A stretch of DNA of 64,000 bases, from positions 1 to 64,000 of IMG/VR virus record IMGVR_UViG_3300028422_001962. One strand, written 5' to 3'. The stretch comes from a virus. The notes under the pieces are model-generated. The model did not search any database. It worked only from the letters and a program-made list of their open reading frames with translations, and was not told the origin of the DNA. Made by a program: the position numbers and the translations under genes. Every line of letters starts with the position of its first letter. The first letter of the stretch is position 1. Of the stretch, positions 30,915 to 40,041 are shown piece by piece.

Positions 30915-33890
30915 ATGGAATTCAAAAAGGAAGCCATAGGCAATAACTACTTAGCTTATTTTCCCGTAGTTGATGAGTTTCCAAGTGCAGACGAAGTAGT
31001 CTGCACTTGGAAACAAAACGTCTTTGATTATGTTGTCGAAACAGAATCGACTAAAGGTTTTCGCGCCGCGCAGTTAGGCGCAATTTTTGCGGTAAAATCC
31101 CATTGGACTATTTCCGAAGCCCCTGTAACTGTTGTTATGCCGACCGGTACAGGAAAAACAGAAACTATGTTTGCAACAATTGTGTCTGAATGCCGTAAAC
31201 GCACACTTATCGTTGTTCCCAGTAATTTACTTCGCCAACAGACTGTAGAGAGATGCTTAAAGTTAGAAAGGCTGCGTGAGTTCAACGCAATAAGTGATAA
31301 ATGCCTTAACCCAGTTATCGCTTGTCTCAATTCATCTCCGACGAATAAGAATGAACTAAAAAACATTATCGAGAGAAGTAATGTTATTATTTCGACAGCT
31401 TCGCTTCTAAGCGGTTTTACTGACGAATATTTTAATGTCTTGTCTGAACTCTGCGATACATTGATTGTTGACGAAGCGCATCATACTCCTGCAAAATCGT
31501 GGCATAGAACAAAGCTGAAGTTTGCTGGTAGGCTTTGCATCCAGTTTACAGCTACACCATTTCGAGATGATGGGCAAAAAATTGACGGCAAGATAATATA
31601 TAACTTCCCATTGTCACTTGCCCAAAAACAAGGCTATTTCAAGCCAATTAACTTTTATCCGATTCTTGAGTTTGACTACGATAAAAAAGATTTAGCCATT
31701 GCTAATAAAGCTGTAGAAATTCTTGAAACTGATTTATCAAATGAATATCCCCATTTGCTCTTAGTTCGCGCGTCAACCAAAAAGCGAGCTGAAGAACTAT
31801 ATAATCTTTACTGTCAACATTTTGATAAGCACAGTCCAGTTCTTATCGTCAGTGGTCAAAAAGGAAATAAGCAGTCGATTGCCGATGCAAAAAGCGGAAA
31901 AGCAAAAATCATTGTTTGCGTAGATATGTTTGGAGAGGGCATAGACATTCCTCAATTGAAGATTTGCGCCATTCATGACAAGTATAAATCAATTCCAATA
32001 ACTATCCAGTTTATCGGGCGTTTTGCACGCTCGCAAGGCAATCTTGGTAATGCTTCGGTCGTAGCTAATATTGCAGATGATGATATCGAAGATGCCTTGC
32101 AGGAATTGTATTCACAAGACGCGGATTGGAGCGAACTCCTAAAGAAAATTTCTGAAGATAAAATAAGCAAAGAGGAGCGGTTGCAAGAGTTAGTCAGAGA
32201 CTTTACGGGAAAAGAAGAAATTCCTATTTCACAAATTCGACCCAAAGTCAGTATGTTTATGTATCATACTGACGACAAAAATTGGAATTGGGGGAACTGG
32301 GATTCAGTTTTCAATCCCGAACACAGTCATTGCTGTGTTAACCAAAAGGCTAAGATATTAATTATCACGGAACGCGATATAAGTTCTGTTGACTGGACAA
32401 CCAGTAAAGACATAGTTGACCTTACTTGGCAATTACACATTCTATACTGGAATGAAAAGAAGAAAGTCTTTTTCATCAACACTACCGACAAAGGATTAGC
32501 TGACCGTTTTGCCTCAGCAATATTTACTTCCAAGAAACGAAAAGCAGATGAAGATTTATTCAGATGCTTATCAGGTGTCAACCGACTAAAACTTGCAACC
32601 GTAGGTCTGAAGCCTAAGAACGGAGGGCATATCAGGTATCAAATGTATGCCGGTATCGATGTAGAAGCTGGACTCACTGAAGCACAAAAAGTGAATGTGA
32701 GAAAGTCAAATCTATTCGGTGTAGGGTATGAAGACGGCAAAGATATTAGTATTGGGTGTTCTTATAAAGGTACTGTTTGGGCAAAGTGGGTAGAGACATT
32801 GGATTACTGGATTGAATGGTGTAATAAGGTGGCCGACAAAATTCTGGACAGCAGTATTAGCGTAGAGGAAATCTTAAAAGGCGCACTAATCCAAACCGTT
32901 GTCACGAGTCGACCTGACGCAGTACCATATGGAATTGACTTCCCTATCGAATTATATTTGAGCAGCTCATATTACTTAAAAGCTGGGGTCATGGATGACT
33001 ATCTGATAAACTTCGATATTGCATTAACAGTAGAAGATAACTCGTCACCACTAACCTTTTCGGTGTCAAATGGTCAAATGAGCGAGGAATTTACTCTTGA
33101 AGTGTCAGATAAATATAGTGACGGTTTTATGGTGTCGCACAAAAGCGGGGATTTAATATTGGTAAGCGACAGGAAGAAGGAACGGTATTTATCGGAATAT
33201 TTCTGCGAAAACCCGCCTGAAATACGGTTTTGCGACCAGTCATCGCTTGATGGAAATCTATTAACGCGAGCAAAAATTCATGATACAAAATTTAGCAATG
33301 GCAACATCACTGTGCTTAACTGGGATGGGGTTGACATAAAGAAGGAATCACAATGGCAGACTGGCATAGGTGTAAAAGCAAATGATAGTATCCAATATAA
33401 AGTGATTTCTATGCTGAAATCAACGAATAAATATGCCGTTATATTTGATGATGATGACAAGGGCGAAATCGCCGATGTTGTTGCAATAATTGAAGAGCCA
33501 ACAGCAATCAGGTTTGAATTGTACCATTGCAAGTTTTCTGGCGGAGGTGAAGCAGGCTTCCGAGTTAAGGATTTGTATGAGGTTTGCGGACAAGCGGAGA
33601 AGTGTGTGAACTGGTATCCTCGCATAGACAAACTTATAGACAGGTTGATTGAGAGAGAAAGCAAACGACTGTCAAAGCCGCAAGGTACTCGCTTCGAAGT
33701 AGGTGATGGCAAGACACTTCAATCGCTCAAAAAGAAACTTAAATTTTTTAGACCTGAATTTAGTGTATACATTGTACAGCCGGGTGTTGACAGCAAAAGA
33801 ATAACACAACCTATGCACGATGTACTATGTAGTGCTTCATCTTATCTTAAAGAAACATATGCCATACAGTTGCAGCTGATTTGTTCTTGA
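30915..33890 (+). CDS. Large DEAH-box SF2 helicase, defence-associated
   Basis: 991 residues, start after ACAGGAGGAAAGTTCA. Motif I PTGTGKTETM (76-85), DEAHH (186-190), FTATPFRDDG (motif III), VDMFGEGIDIPQLK (V) and IQFIGRFARSQ (VI, an unusual ARS instead of R-x-x-R-x-G). The last 500 residues do not match a family I can name. ResIII-type helicases with long unknown C-termini accompany PLD nucleases in defence loci, and here the PLD gene is the previous one. It may be co-transcribed through the structured gap or expressed separately. Confidence 0.88.
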   Translation: MEFKKEAIGNNYLAYFPVVDEFPSADEVVCTWKQNVFDYVVETESTKGFRAAQLGAIFAVKSHWTISEAPVTVVMPTGTGKTETMFATIVSECRKRTLIVVPSNLLRQQTVERCLKLERLREFNAISDKCLNPVIACLNSSPTNKNELKNIIERSNVIISTASLLSGFTDEYFNVLSELCDTLIVDEAHHTPAKSWHRTKLKFAGRLCIQFTATPFRDDGQKIDGKIIYNFPLSLAQKQGYFKPINFYPILEFDYDKKDLAIANKAVEILETDLSNEYPHLLLVRASTKKRAEELYNLYCQHFDKHSPVLIVSGQKGNKQSIADAKSGKAKIIVCVDMFGEGIDIPQLKICAIHDKYKSIPITIQFIGRFARSQGNLGNASVVANIADDDIEDALQELYSQDADWSELLKKISEDKISKEERLQELVRDFTGKEEIPISQIRPKVSMFMYHTDDKNWNWGNWDSVFNPEHSHCCVNQKAKILIITERDISSVDWTTSKDIVDLTWQLHILYWNEKKKVFFINTTDKGLADRFASAIFTSKKRKADEDLFRCLSGVNRLKLATVGLKPKNGGHIRYQMYAGIDVEAGLTEAQKVNVRKSNLFGVGYEDGKDISIGCSYKGTVWAKWVETLDYWIEWCNKVADKILDSSISVEEILKGALIQTVVTSRPDAVPYGIDFPIELYLSSSYYLKAGVMDDYLINFDIALTVEDNSSPLTFSVSNGQMSEEFTLEVSDKYSDGFMVSHKSGDLILVSDRKKERYLSEYFCENPPEIRFCDQSSLDGNLLTRAKIHDTKFSNGNITVLNWDGVDIKKESQWQTGIGVKANDSIQYKVISMLKSTNKYAVIFDDDDKGEIADVVAIIEEPTAIRFELYHCKFSGGGEAGFRVKDLYEVCGQAEKCVNWYPRIDKLIDRLIERESKRLSKPQGTRFEVGDGKTLQSLKKKLKFFRPEFSVYIVQPGVDSKRITQPMHDVLCSASSYLKETYAIQLQLICS

Positions 33891-34029
33891 TCGCTAAAAT
33901 CAAAAGAACATCAGAATTTAGAAAATTCGCTGCGAAGGACAATCAGCGATAAGGGTGTCCAACTTTTAACGATTTGCATTCGGGTGGTGGATTTTATCAA
34001 TATGGTAGGACATGAACCTGTACGATATA

Positions 34030-34260
34030 ATTGACTTGTTTCCCAGAACGGATAAAAGCATAAAAGTTCAGTGGACATGTTTCCACGCACGGATAATGCC
34101 CATAAAAACCACTATCGACATATTCCCACGAACAGAAAATCAGCAAAACACATACCAGACATCAATCTGATGCTATCGTTCCACGTTGAGACGGTCGTAT
34201 TGATAACAAGGGTTAACAAGCAAGTGTAGTAAGAAGCCTGTAAACAAAGGCTTTCAAAGG
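34030..34260 (+). repeat. Long imperfect direct repeat, copy 1 (boundary of the 34-61.7 kb block)
   Basis: About 230 bp matching 61494-61723, best over CACATACCAGACATCAAT, TGATGCTATCGTTCCA and GTATTGATAACAAG. Inside are three degenerate tandem sub-units of about 43 bp built around GACATGTTTCCACGAACGGA (starting near 34031, 34072 and 34116). The tail has an AAGCCT...AAGGCTT hairpin. The 33891-34352 interval has no gene; TCGCTG/CAGCGA at 33929-33951 is the only other palindrome seen. Confidence 0.75.
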
Positions 34261-34352
34261 TTTGAGAGTGAAAAATCGAAGTGATAAAAACGTGAAAATA
34301 TCTGTTCGCGGGAACAAGTCCAAAGTCATGATTTTGAACGTGACAGAGCGAT

Positions 34353-34466
34353 TTAGATGTCGGTGCTTAGTGAGTGGTTGGGAATGGTGTGCAGCGCTAC
34401 GCTGATGTCCTCGGCAAGCTGCTTTCTCTGCTTGCCTGTGATGTTGTAGGGTATTGTCATTTTCAT
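34353..34466 (-). pseudogene. Fragment of an ICE/phage 'virulence' family protein
   Basis: ATG at 34466 with ACGGAGGATTTTTAC upstream, then 37 residues beginning MKMTIPYNITGKQRKQLAED. This is the typical beginning of a Lachnospiraceae 'virulence'-annotated ICE protein that starts M-x-I-x-Y-N-V-T-G-x-x-R-K-x-L and is normally far longer. After about 25 residues the match ends. It is a remnant of a mobile element between the two defence operons. Recognition rests on memory of the family, so moderate confidence. Confidence 0.45.
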
Positions 34467-34708
34467 GTAAAAATCCTCCGTTCTTTTAATCTTCTTAAAA
34501 GGCTGTCGCGTTTTGCGACTCCCTTTGCTCGATGGGCTGTACCAATGGACGCTGAACACTTCGTTCACCGTTCCGGTCAGCCCGGTTCCTTCTTTTCGGT
34601 ATGTGTATATTCGCTCTGAATGCACAGAATAGCAAGTCATTTTCGAGAGATGTATCAGAAAATTAAAAGTTTTCCGCAGGACATTTTCTTATAATGTGCG
34701 AAACAGTA

Positions 34709-34737
34709 TTGTATTTTGAGATATTTTGTGCTATTAT
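34709..34737 (+). promoter_or_regulatory. Promoter of the SPFH-AbiH operon
   Basis: TTGTAT (34709-34714), 17-bp spacer, TATTAT (34732-34737), 39 bp before the HTH gene. The 34467-34708 stretch upstream has no supported gene. Confidence 0.55.
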
Positions 34738-34776
34738 ATAGTTTAGATTATTGTGTATTAAGGCTGGAGGCGTAAT

Positions 34777-34989
34777 ATGGCTACCTCATATAACAAGCTA
34801 TGGAAACTGCTCGTAGACAAGAAAATGAGCAAGGCCGACTTGCGAAAAGCCTCCGGTGTGTCTCCTAACACGATGACAAAACTGCGCCGGGACGAGCCGG
34901 TCATGCTGAGTGTGCTGGACAAGATATGTAAAACGTTGGATGCCAATTATGGGGACATCGTTGACTATGTGCCGGATGATACTTTTTAA
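34777..34989 (+). CDS. Small XRE-family regulator
   Basis: 70 residues forming one Cro/CI HTH (YNKLWKLLVDKKMSKADLRK, ASGVSPNTMTKLRRDEPV, LDKICKTLDANYGDIVDY). GGCTGGAGGCGTAAT precedes the start. It is clearly paralogous to the 68-residue regulator at 17904, and both stand first in a defence-like operon. The next gene begins 83 bp downstream. Probable autoregulator. Confidence 0.85.
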   Translation: MATSYNKLWKLLVDKKMSKADLRKASGVSPNTMTKLRRDEPVMLSVLDKICKTLDANYGDIVDYVPDDTF

Positions 34990-35072
34990 TGTTACTATGA
35001 GGAATGAAAATAAAACTTCTTACGTATCAAGCTTGTTCAAATATAAGAATTAATTGATGGGAGTGATAATTT

Positions 35073-36245
35073 ATGGCGCAACTTGCCGAAATCATCAAGT
35101 ATGAAGGAGATAATTCTACCTTCATATGGAAGCATCCTTGTGAGGACTTCAACACAACTACACAGTTGATTGTTCATGAGTCGCAGGAAGCGATATTCTT
35201 TATGAACGGTCAGGCGTTAGATTTGTTTGGAGCGGGTCGGTACACGCTCGAAACCGAAAATATCCCGCTCATCAAGAAGTTTCTCAACAAACCGACAGGC
35301 GACAAAACGCCGTTTCATTGCGAAGTCTATTTCATCAATAAGACCGAGCAGATGGCGATTCGCTGGGGAACCGACAGCAAGGTGCAGTATGTAGAACCTA
35401 CATATAAATTCCCGCTTTCCATTGGTGCAAGCGGTGAAATGGCTCTTTCTGTTGACGATTCGCGAAAACTACTCGTCAGACTCGTTGGCACGGAGCGTGT
35501 TTTGGAACAACCAAAGCTGGTGGCTTTCTTCCGGGCTTTCCTGATGACGAAGGTAAAAACCTACATTGCACAAACAATGAAAGCCAGTGCTATCAATATA
35601 TTTGAGATTGACGAGCATCTAGAGAGCTTCTCCACGGAAATCAGGGAACGCCTGATTAAAGACTTCTCGGATTACGGTGTTGCACTGAAACGCTTCTTCG
35701 TCACCACGATTGTGAAGCCGGACGGTGACCCTACATATGAGAAGTTCAAGGATTTGCATTACAGGCAATACGCCGATGTTGCTGAAGCCCAACTTCAACA
35801 GAGAGTAGGCATCATCGAACAGCAAACCGAAGCCCAGCGTATGGTGATTGAGGCTCAGGGAATCGCACAAAAGCGAACTACCGAAGGTTACTCCTACCAG
35901 CAAGAGCGTGGATTCGATGTTGCTGAAAAGGTTGCCGCAAACGAAGGTGCTGGGAACTTCAGCAGTGCAGGAATCGGATTAGGCATGATGGCTGGAATCG
36001 GTGGTGCGGTCGGCGGCGCAGTAAGTGGCACCTTCAATGAAGCATTCGCTTCGATTGGAACGCCGAACGCTTCCGCTCCTAATCGGTTCTGTGACGCTTG
36101 TGGTGAGGAAATCACCCCCGGCGCGGCATTCTGCGATAATTGCGGAACTCAGCTAAGTTTACCTGATGTGTGCAATAAATGCGGGTTCAAGTTCATCAAG
36201 CCCGGCAAATTCTGCCCTAAATGCGGCACAAAGAGGGAGGGATAA
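35073..36245 (+). CDS. SPFH-domain protein with C-terminal double zinc ribbons (YdjI/'virion core' type)
   Basis: 390 residues. Residues 1-250 are the SPFH/band-7-like domain of the group annotated 'virion core protein' (IIKYEGDNSTFIWKHPCEDF, VHESQEAIFFMNGQALDLFG, GRYTLETENIPLIKKF), followed by an Ala/Gln-rich helix. A Gly-rich hydrophobic stretch (GIGLGMMAGIGGAVGGAVSG, about 305-325) may touch the membrane. Two zinc ribbons end the protein (CDACGEE...FCDNCG and CNKCGFK...FCPKCG). SPFH proteins assemble ring or cage scaffolds on membranes. It starts after GGGAGTGATAATTT and is 3 bp from the next gene. Confidence 0.85.
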   Translation: MAQLAEIIKYEGDNSTFIWKHPCEDFNTTTQLIVHESQEAIFFMNGQALDLFGAGRYTLETENIPLIKKFLNKPTGDKTPFHCEVYFINKTEQMAIRWGTDSKVQYVEPTYKFPLSIGASGEMALSVDDSRKLLVRLVGTERVLEQPKLVAFFRAFLMTKVKTYIAQTMKASAINIFEIDEHLESFSTEIRERLIKDFSDYGVALKRFFVTTIVKPDGDPTYEKFKDLHYRQYADVAEAQLQQRVGIIEQQTEAQRMVIEAQGIAQKRTTEGYSYQQERGFDVAEKVAANEGAGNFSSAGIGLGMMAGIGGAVGGAVSGTFNEAFASIGTPNASAPNRFCDACGEEITPGAAFCDNCGTQLSLPDVCNKCGFKFIKPGKFCPKCGTKREG

Positions 36246-36248
36246 AGA

Positions 36249-36923
36249 ATGTCGAAGAATAAAAAGTTAGGGTACATAGTATTAGCCATATCGTTTGTCC
36301 TTTTCAATGTTATCGCGTTCGCAGTTCCGACAGACAAGACTTCCGCATTTTGGATCGCGTATGCCTTTACAGTAATCGCTTTTTCGGCACAGATATTTAT
36401 ATGGAATCTGGCATTCAGCAAGGCTGGAACACTCAAAAGTAAATTCTTAGGGTTACCAATAATCCATGTTGGTATTGTTTATCTGATAATCCAGCTAGTC
36501 GCATTCGGTGTATTCTTAGCTCTTCCGTGGATTGCAAACTGGATTTCGATAATCAGTTGTGCCGTTATTCTCGGAGGTTCTGGAATTTGCTTGATAACTT
36601 CAGAGGTTGGGAGAGAAGAAATTGCACGGGTAGAAGAAAAGGTTCAGCGCAAGATTTCAGCAATCAAGGGCTTGCAAGCTGATGTTGAATTGATTGCCGA
36701 GACGCAATCAGATGCCGCCGCAAAAGAGGCTCTCGAAGCCCTCGCGGATAAACTTAAATACAGTGATCCGATGAGCGACGATTCACTGGTTCCTATTGAA
36801 GATAATATTAGCGCAAAAATAACCTCTCTGAAAACTCAGCCAACAGCCGACATTTTGAACTCGGTTAAGCAAATAGAAATGTTGCTGTTGGAACGAAATA
36901 ATAAATCAAAGCTATTGAAATAG
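36249..36923 (+). CDS. Four-TM membrane protein with cytoplasmic helical tail
   Basis: 224 residues. Four hydrophobic segments (about 9-27, 34-54, 70-92, 96-117) are followed by a charged helical domain (REEIARVEEKVQRKISAIKG and on). No family recognised. The start codon lies 3 bp after the SPFH stop, with GGGAGGGATAAAGA as ribosome site. Location between an SPFH scaffold and a zinc-ribbon/coiled-coil protein suggests a membrane complex. The tail may contact the SPFH partner; inference. Confidence 0.7.
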   Translation: MSKNKKLGYIVLAISFVLFNVIAFAVPTDKTSAFWIAYAFTVIAFSAQIFIWNLAFSKAGTLKSKFLGLPIIHVGIVYLIIQLVAFGVFLALPWIANWISIISCAVILGGSGICLITSEVGREEIARVEEKVQRKISAIKGLQADVELIAETQSDAAAKEALEALADKLKYSDPMSDDSLVPIEDNISAKITSLKTQPTADILNSVKQIEMLLLERNNKSKLLK

Positions 36924-36935
36924 GAGGGAATAACT

Positions 36936-38228
36936 ATGGCGGCACTTGTTTGCGATATTTGTGGAGGCAAATTGACAATGGGTTCCGGCGGCATCGCGGT
37001 TTGCGATAGCTGTGGGATGGAGCACACTAAAGAACGTATGCAGGAGAAAGTTCAAGAGATAAAAGGTACTGTCCGTATAGATAACTCTCATATGACTGAC
37101 AGCTGGATGAAAATGGGTCATGCTGCGGCATCTGCGGGCAACCATAAAGAAGCATATGAATATTTCACTAAGGTAATAGAAGTTGATTCGGAAAATTGGC
37201 GTGCTATATATGAGAAAGGTAAAGCGGGTGCTTGGCAGTCTACGCTCGGCAACTTGCGAACCTCTGAAATTTACCAAGGCATTACATTGGCTCTTGAAAT
37301 TATAAATCGCTCCAATTTGACAGAAGCCGAAGTTGTTGACTTAAAGAATGAGTTTGCCGTTGCTCTATTTAATATTAACAACGCCATTACAGATTTAATG
37401 GAACAAAATCTATCCGAGTTAAATGATAAATATTTTGATTCGCATTGGGATCAAATGTGGAATACAAGACAGCGTTACCTCACAAATGTAGAGCAGTTGG
37501 AAGATGCATTAAGTTTGATTAGTGACTTAGAAGATGATTTGTCAAAAGGGAATGTTATCGAATTTAAGAAGAGAATGTGTGCAGACTTAAAAAACGCCTG
37601 CGAATCAATTCAATATTGGACGGATTACTCAGAATCGTCGTTAGGCTACTTGGGCTTCTCAGCATCCGAAAAACAAATATATTTGGATAAATTTTGGAGT
37701 CTGGCAGATGATATTCGGTTAGTTGAGCCAGATTATGCCACAACGAAATACAGTCAACCGGATCCGTTTAATGCGGGATATGAATCTAACCGTGCGGATA
37801 GAATTATGCAATATTGGCAGAAGCAAGATGATGAAAGGCGATTGAAGAAAAAGAGAGAAGCACAAGAAAAACGATTCACAGAATACTGGAATGCACACCC
37901 AGAAGAAAAGGCAATGCTTGAAGCTGAAGCTCAAAGCCTTACCCAACAGATAGTCGTACTTAACACGGAAATCAACAACGTTCCCGGGAAAGCGGAAATT
38001 ACGAATATACAGGGCAGAATAAGCAAACTAAAGACCGACAAGGACGCTCTGAGTATCTTCAAAGGCAAAGAGAAGAAAGCTATTCAGGAGCAAATCGATG
38101 CTGCTACTTCGGAACTTAATGGTGTGCAGTCACGCCGCAATGCCGCTATCGAGGATATAAATCGGAAAATTGCTCCTTTGGAAAAGCGCAAAGTGGCAAT
38201 TGCGGAAGAGTTTACCAAAGATAGATGA
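36936..38228 (+). CDS. Zinc-ribbon/TPR-like/coiled-coil protein
   Basis: 430 residues. An N-terminal zinc ribbon (CDICGGKLTMGSGGIAVCDS, Cys6/9/23/26) leads to TPR-like helices (WMKMGHAAASAGNHKEAYEY, FTKVIEVDSENWRAIYEKG). A central helical domain follows, then a long charged coiled coil from about residue 285 (RRLKKKREAQEKRFTEYW to the end). Proteins of this build often sit next to SPFH/zinc-ribbon genes in Firmicutes and share the ribbon type. Function unknown; probably an adaptor or sensor. Ribosome site AGGAGGGAATAACT. Confidence 0.7.
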   Translation: MAALVCDICGGKLTMGSGGIAVCDSCGMEHTKERMQEKVQEIKGTVRIDNSHMTDSWMKMGHAAASAGNHKEAYEYFTKVIEVDSENWRAIYEKGKAGAWQSTLGNLRTSEIYQGITLALEIINRSNLTEAEVVDLKNEFAVALFNINNAITDLMEQNLSELNDKYFDSHWDQMWNTRQRYLTNVEQLEDALSLISDLEDDLSKGNVIEFKKRMCADLKNACESIQYWTDYSESSLGYLGFSASEKQIYLDKFWSLADDIRLVEPDYATTKYSQPDPFNAGYESNRADRIMQYWQKQDDERRLKKKREAQEKRFTEYWNAHPEEKAMLEAEAQSLTQQIVVLNTEINNVPGKAEITNIQGRISKLKTDKDALSIFKGKEKKAIQEQIDAATSELNGVQSRRNAAIEDINRKIAPLEKRKVAIAEEFTKDR

Positions 38229-38304
38229 ATATGAGACAGCGTGTATAGATTTATATAAAAACGTACTCCGCGCTGTACTGATTTTTTTGAAAGGAGAGGT
38301 GTTT

Positions 38305-39816
38305 ATGCAAAGGTCTCTGCTTGTCGGCAACGGACTCGACATTCAGCTTGGCGGGAATGATTTCTTGAACAAGTGGATTCTTGTTCGTCTATTAGCTGAC
38401 GTAAAATCAGGAAAATACGATGAACTGTTCAGAGACAAAGAAAGCACATCTCCTTCGATATCTGGCGACGAACTTGTGGCTCTTTTCATGGAAATGCCAT
38501 CACTAGCAAATAAAGCCCGTAGGTGTGGCTTTGATTCTTTAATAGATGCTGCCAAAGAGTCAGAAATTGTGGCTGCTTTAGTAGATTTTAAAGCAAAGTA
38601 CACATGGGATGTAACAAGTCCGGAACAAATCGGCTTAGAAGATTGGCTGCTTTTGTTGCGCCTATTCTTGCAGGAACAAGCTGATTTGTTACCGCTATTT
38701 GGCTCTATGAAACAAGGGTTTGAACGAGTTATCCTTGATAGTATCTACTGTAATGGTATGATTCAGCAAATTCATAAAAATGCCTGTAAAAAAGCAAAAG
38801 AATTTTTTTGTGGATTCGATTCACTGTTTACACTGAACTATGATAACAATCTCGAAAAACTCTCTGGGAAGCCAGTTTATCATTTGCATGGTGATTTTGA
38901 AACGGTGGCTTTGAGCGAGAACCCTAATACTGCATATGGCTTTTTAAGAAAACAGAGGGGCGAAACCGTCTACTTCCCGCCAAATTTCCAGCATTGTAAT
39001 TGTAATACGATACTCGATTACAGCGGAGATAATAAGTATAAACTTGCTGCGGCTCTTTCTTCTGCGATACCAGAATTCGAAAAGCTGAAGTCGCTATATG
39101 ATAACGACGGGGGCGAATTTAATAATTCCCTGTCAGAGTTTCCTCCTGAACAGCAGGAAATCATTATGGTTGGTATGGAGCAAAATTTACCGCTTGGCTA
39201 CAACTATCATTTCAATGATTTGGAGATGCTTGCGGGTGAACTGACAATTATCGGCATAGCTCCCCAGAACGATCGACATCTGTTCGAGTTGATAAATAGA
39301 AGCAATCTCAATAAGGTTTTGTTTTATCATTTATTCCCCCCGGATGACGAACCTGCTCCGGTATTGCCAATTTGCAAACCTTACGAAGTCAAGAATGTCA
39401 GTAATCTTTGGGCGGATATCAAATTGCAGAAACCGATGTATCTGAGTGCAACTGGTAAAGATTTCTACTTTAAATCAATAAATAATAGAGCGGAGACGCA
39501 AAAGTTCGTGGATGTTTTTAATGCGTTTGAGACGGCTGCAAACGCAATAAGCATTGCGGATCTCTTAGAACAGCTTAAATCCATACCTAAGGAAACAGAA
39601 AAATCGATTATTAACATGATGAAAGCTGAAATTCAAAAGGGTAAATACCACACATCACCAGAAACAGCAGAGGCACAATATAAACAGTTTCGAGGATTTG
39701 GAAGGACGCTTGTTACCTCTTCGTTAAGCCCGCAAACCCTGTATTTCTTATATATCTCTAATATTCGGAATAACAAGGCAAAAGCAACTATAAAGCGCAA
39801 AAAGAAAAAGAAATAA
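38305..39816 (+). CDS. AbiH-family abortive infection protein
   Basis: 503 residues from the ATG at 38305, preceded by AAAGGAGAGGTGTTT; the open frame extends to 38170 without a site. The start MQRSLLVGNGLDIQLGGNDF is the AbiH hallmark. FNGLFTLNYD-type segment is present as FDSLFTLNYDNNLEKL, then VYHLHGDFE, and ELTIIGIAPQNDRHLFELIN. The last 90 residues look like an extra helical part ending in a very basic tail (KATIKRKKKKK). AbiH was described in Lactococcus as a phage-exclusion factor with unknown mechanism. Here it ends an operon with an SPFH scaffold and a membrane protein, so it may be the effector. Confidence 0.82.
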   Translation: MQRSLLVGNGLDIQLGGNDFLNKWILVRLLADVKSGKYDELFRDKESTSPSISGDELVALFMEMPSLANKARRCGFDSLIDAAKESEIVAALVDFKAKYTWDVTSPEQIGLEDWLLLLRLFLQEQADLLPLFGSMKQGFERVILDSIYCNGMIQQIHKNACKKAKEFFCGFDSLFTLNYDNNLEKLSGKPVYHLHGDFETVALSENPNTAYGFLRKQRGETVYFPPNFQHCNCNTILDYSGDNKYKLAAALSSAIPEFEKLKSLYDNDGGEFNNSLSEFPPEQQEIIMVGMEQNLPLGYNYHFNDLEMLAGELTIIGIAPQNDRHLFELINRSNLNKVLFYHLFPPDDEPAPVLPICKPYEVKNVSNLWADIKLQKPMYLSATGKDFYFKSINNRAETQKFVDVFNAFETAANAISIADLLEQLKSIPKETEKSIINMMKAEIQKGKYHTSPETAEAQYKQFRGFGRTLVTSSLSPQTLYFLYISNIRNNKAKATIKRKKKKK

Positions 39817-40041
39817 TATTTTAGCTATTTGGGGCGGTTTTTGTACTTCCTCCGGCGAAGAGCCTGTACTGAACCATTTAAAGCAGAGTGTGGTTGTAGA
39901 AGGTATAGCAACCATAAAAAATATCCGGTAACAAAGTGAATCCTGCCAACAGCATTGCCAGAGTATTCTTGTAAATCTTTGTAGCGTGTAGTCGCATGAC
40001 ATCACATAAATTTAAACACCAACTAAACACCAAAGGCTTCG

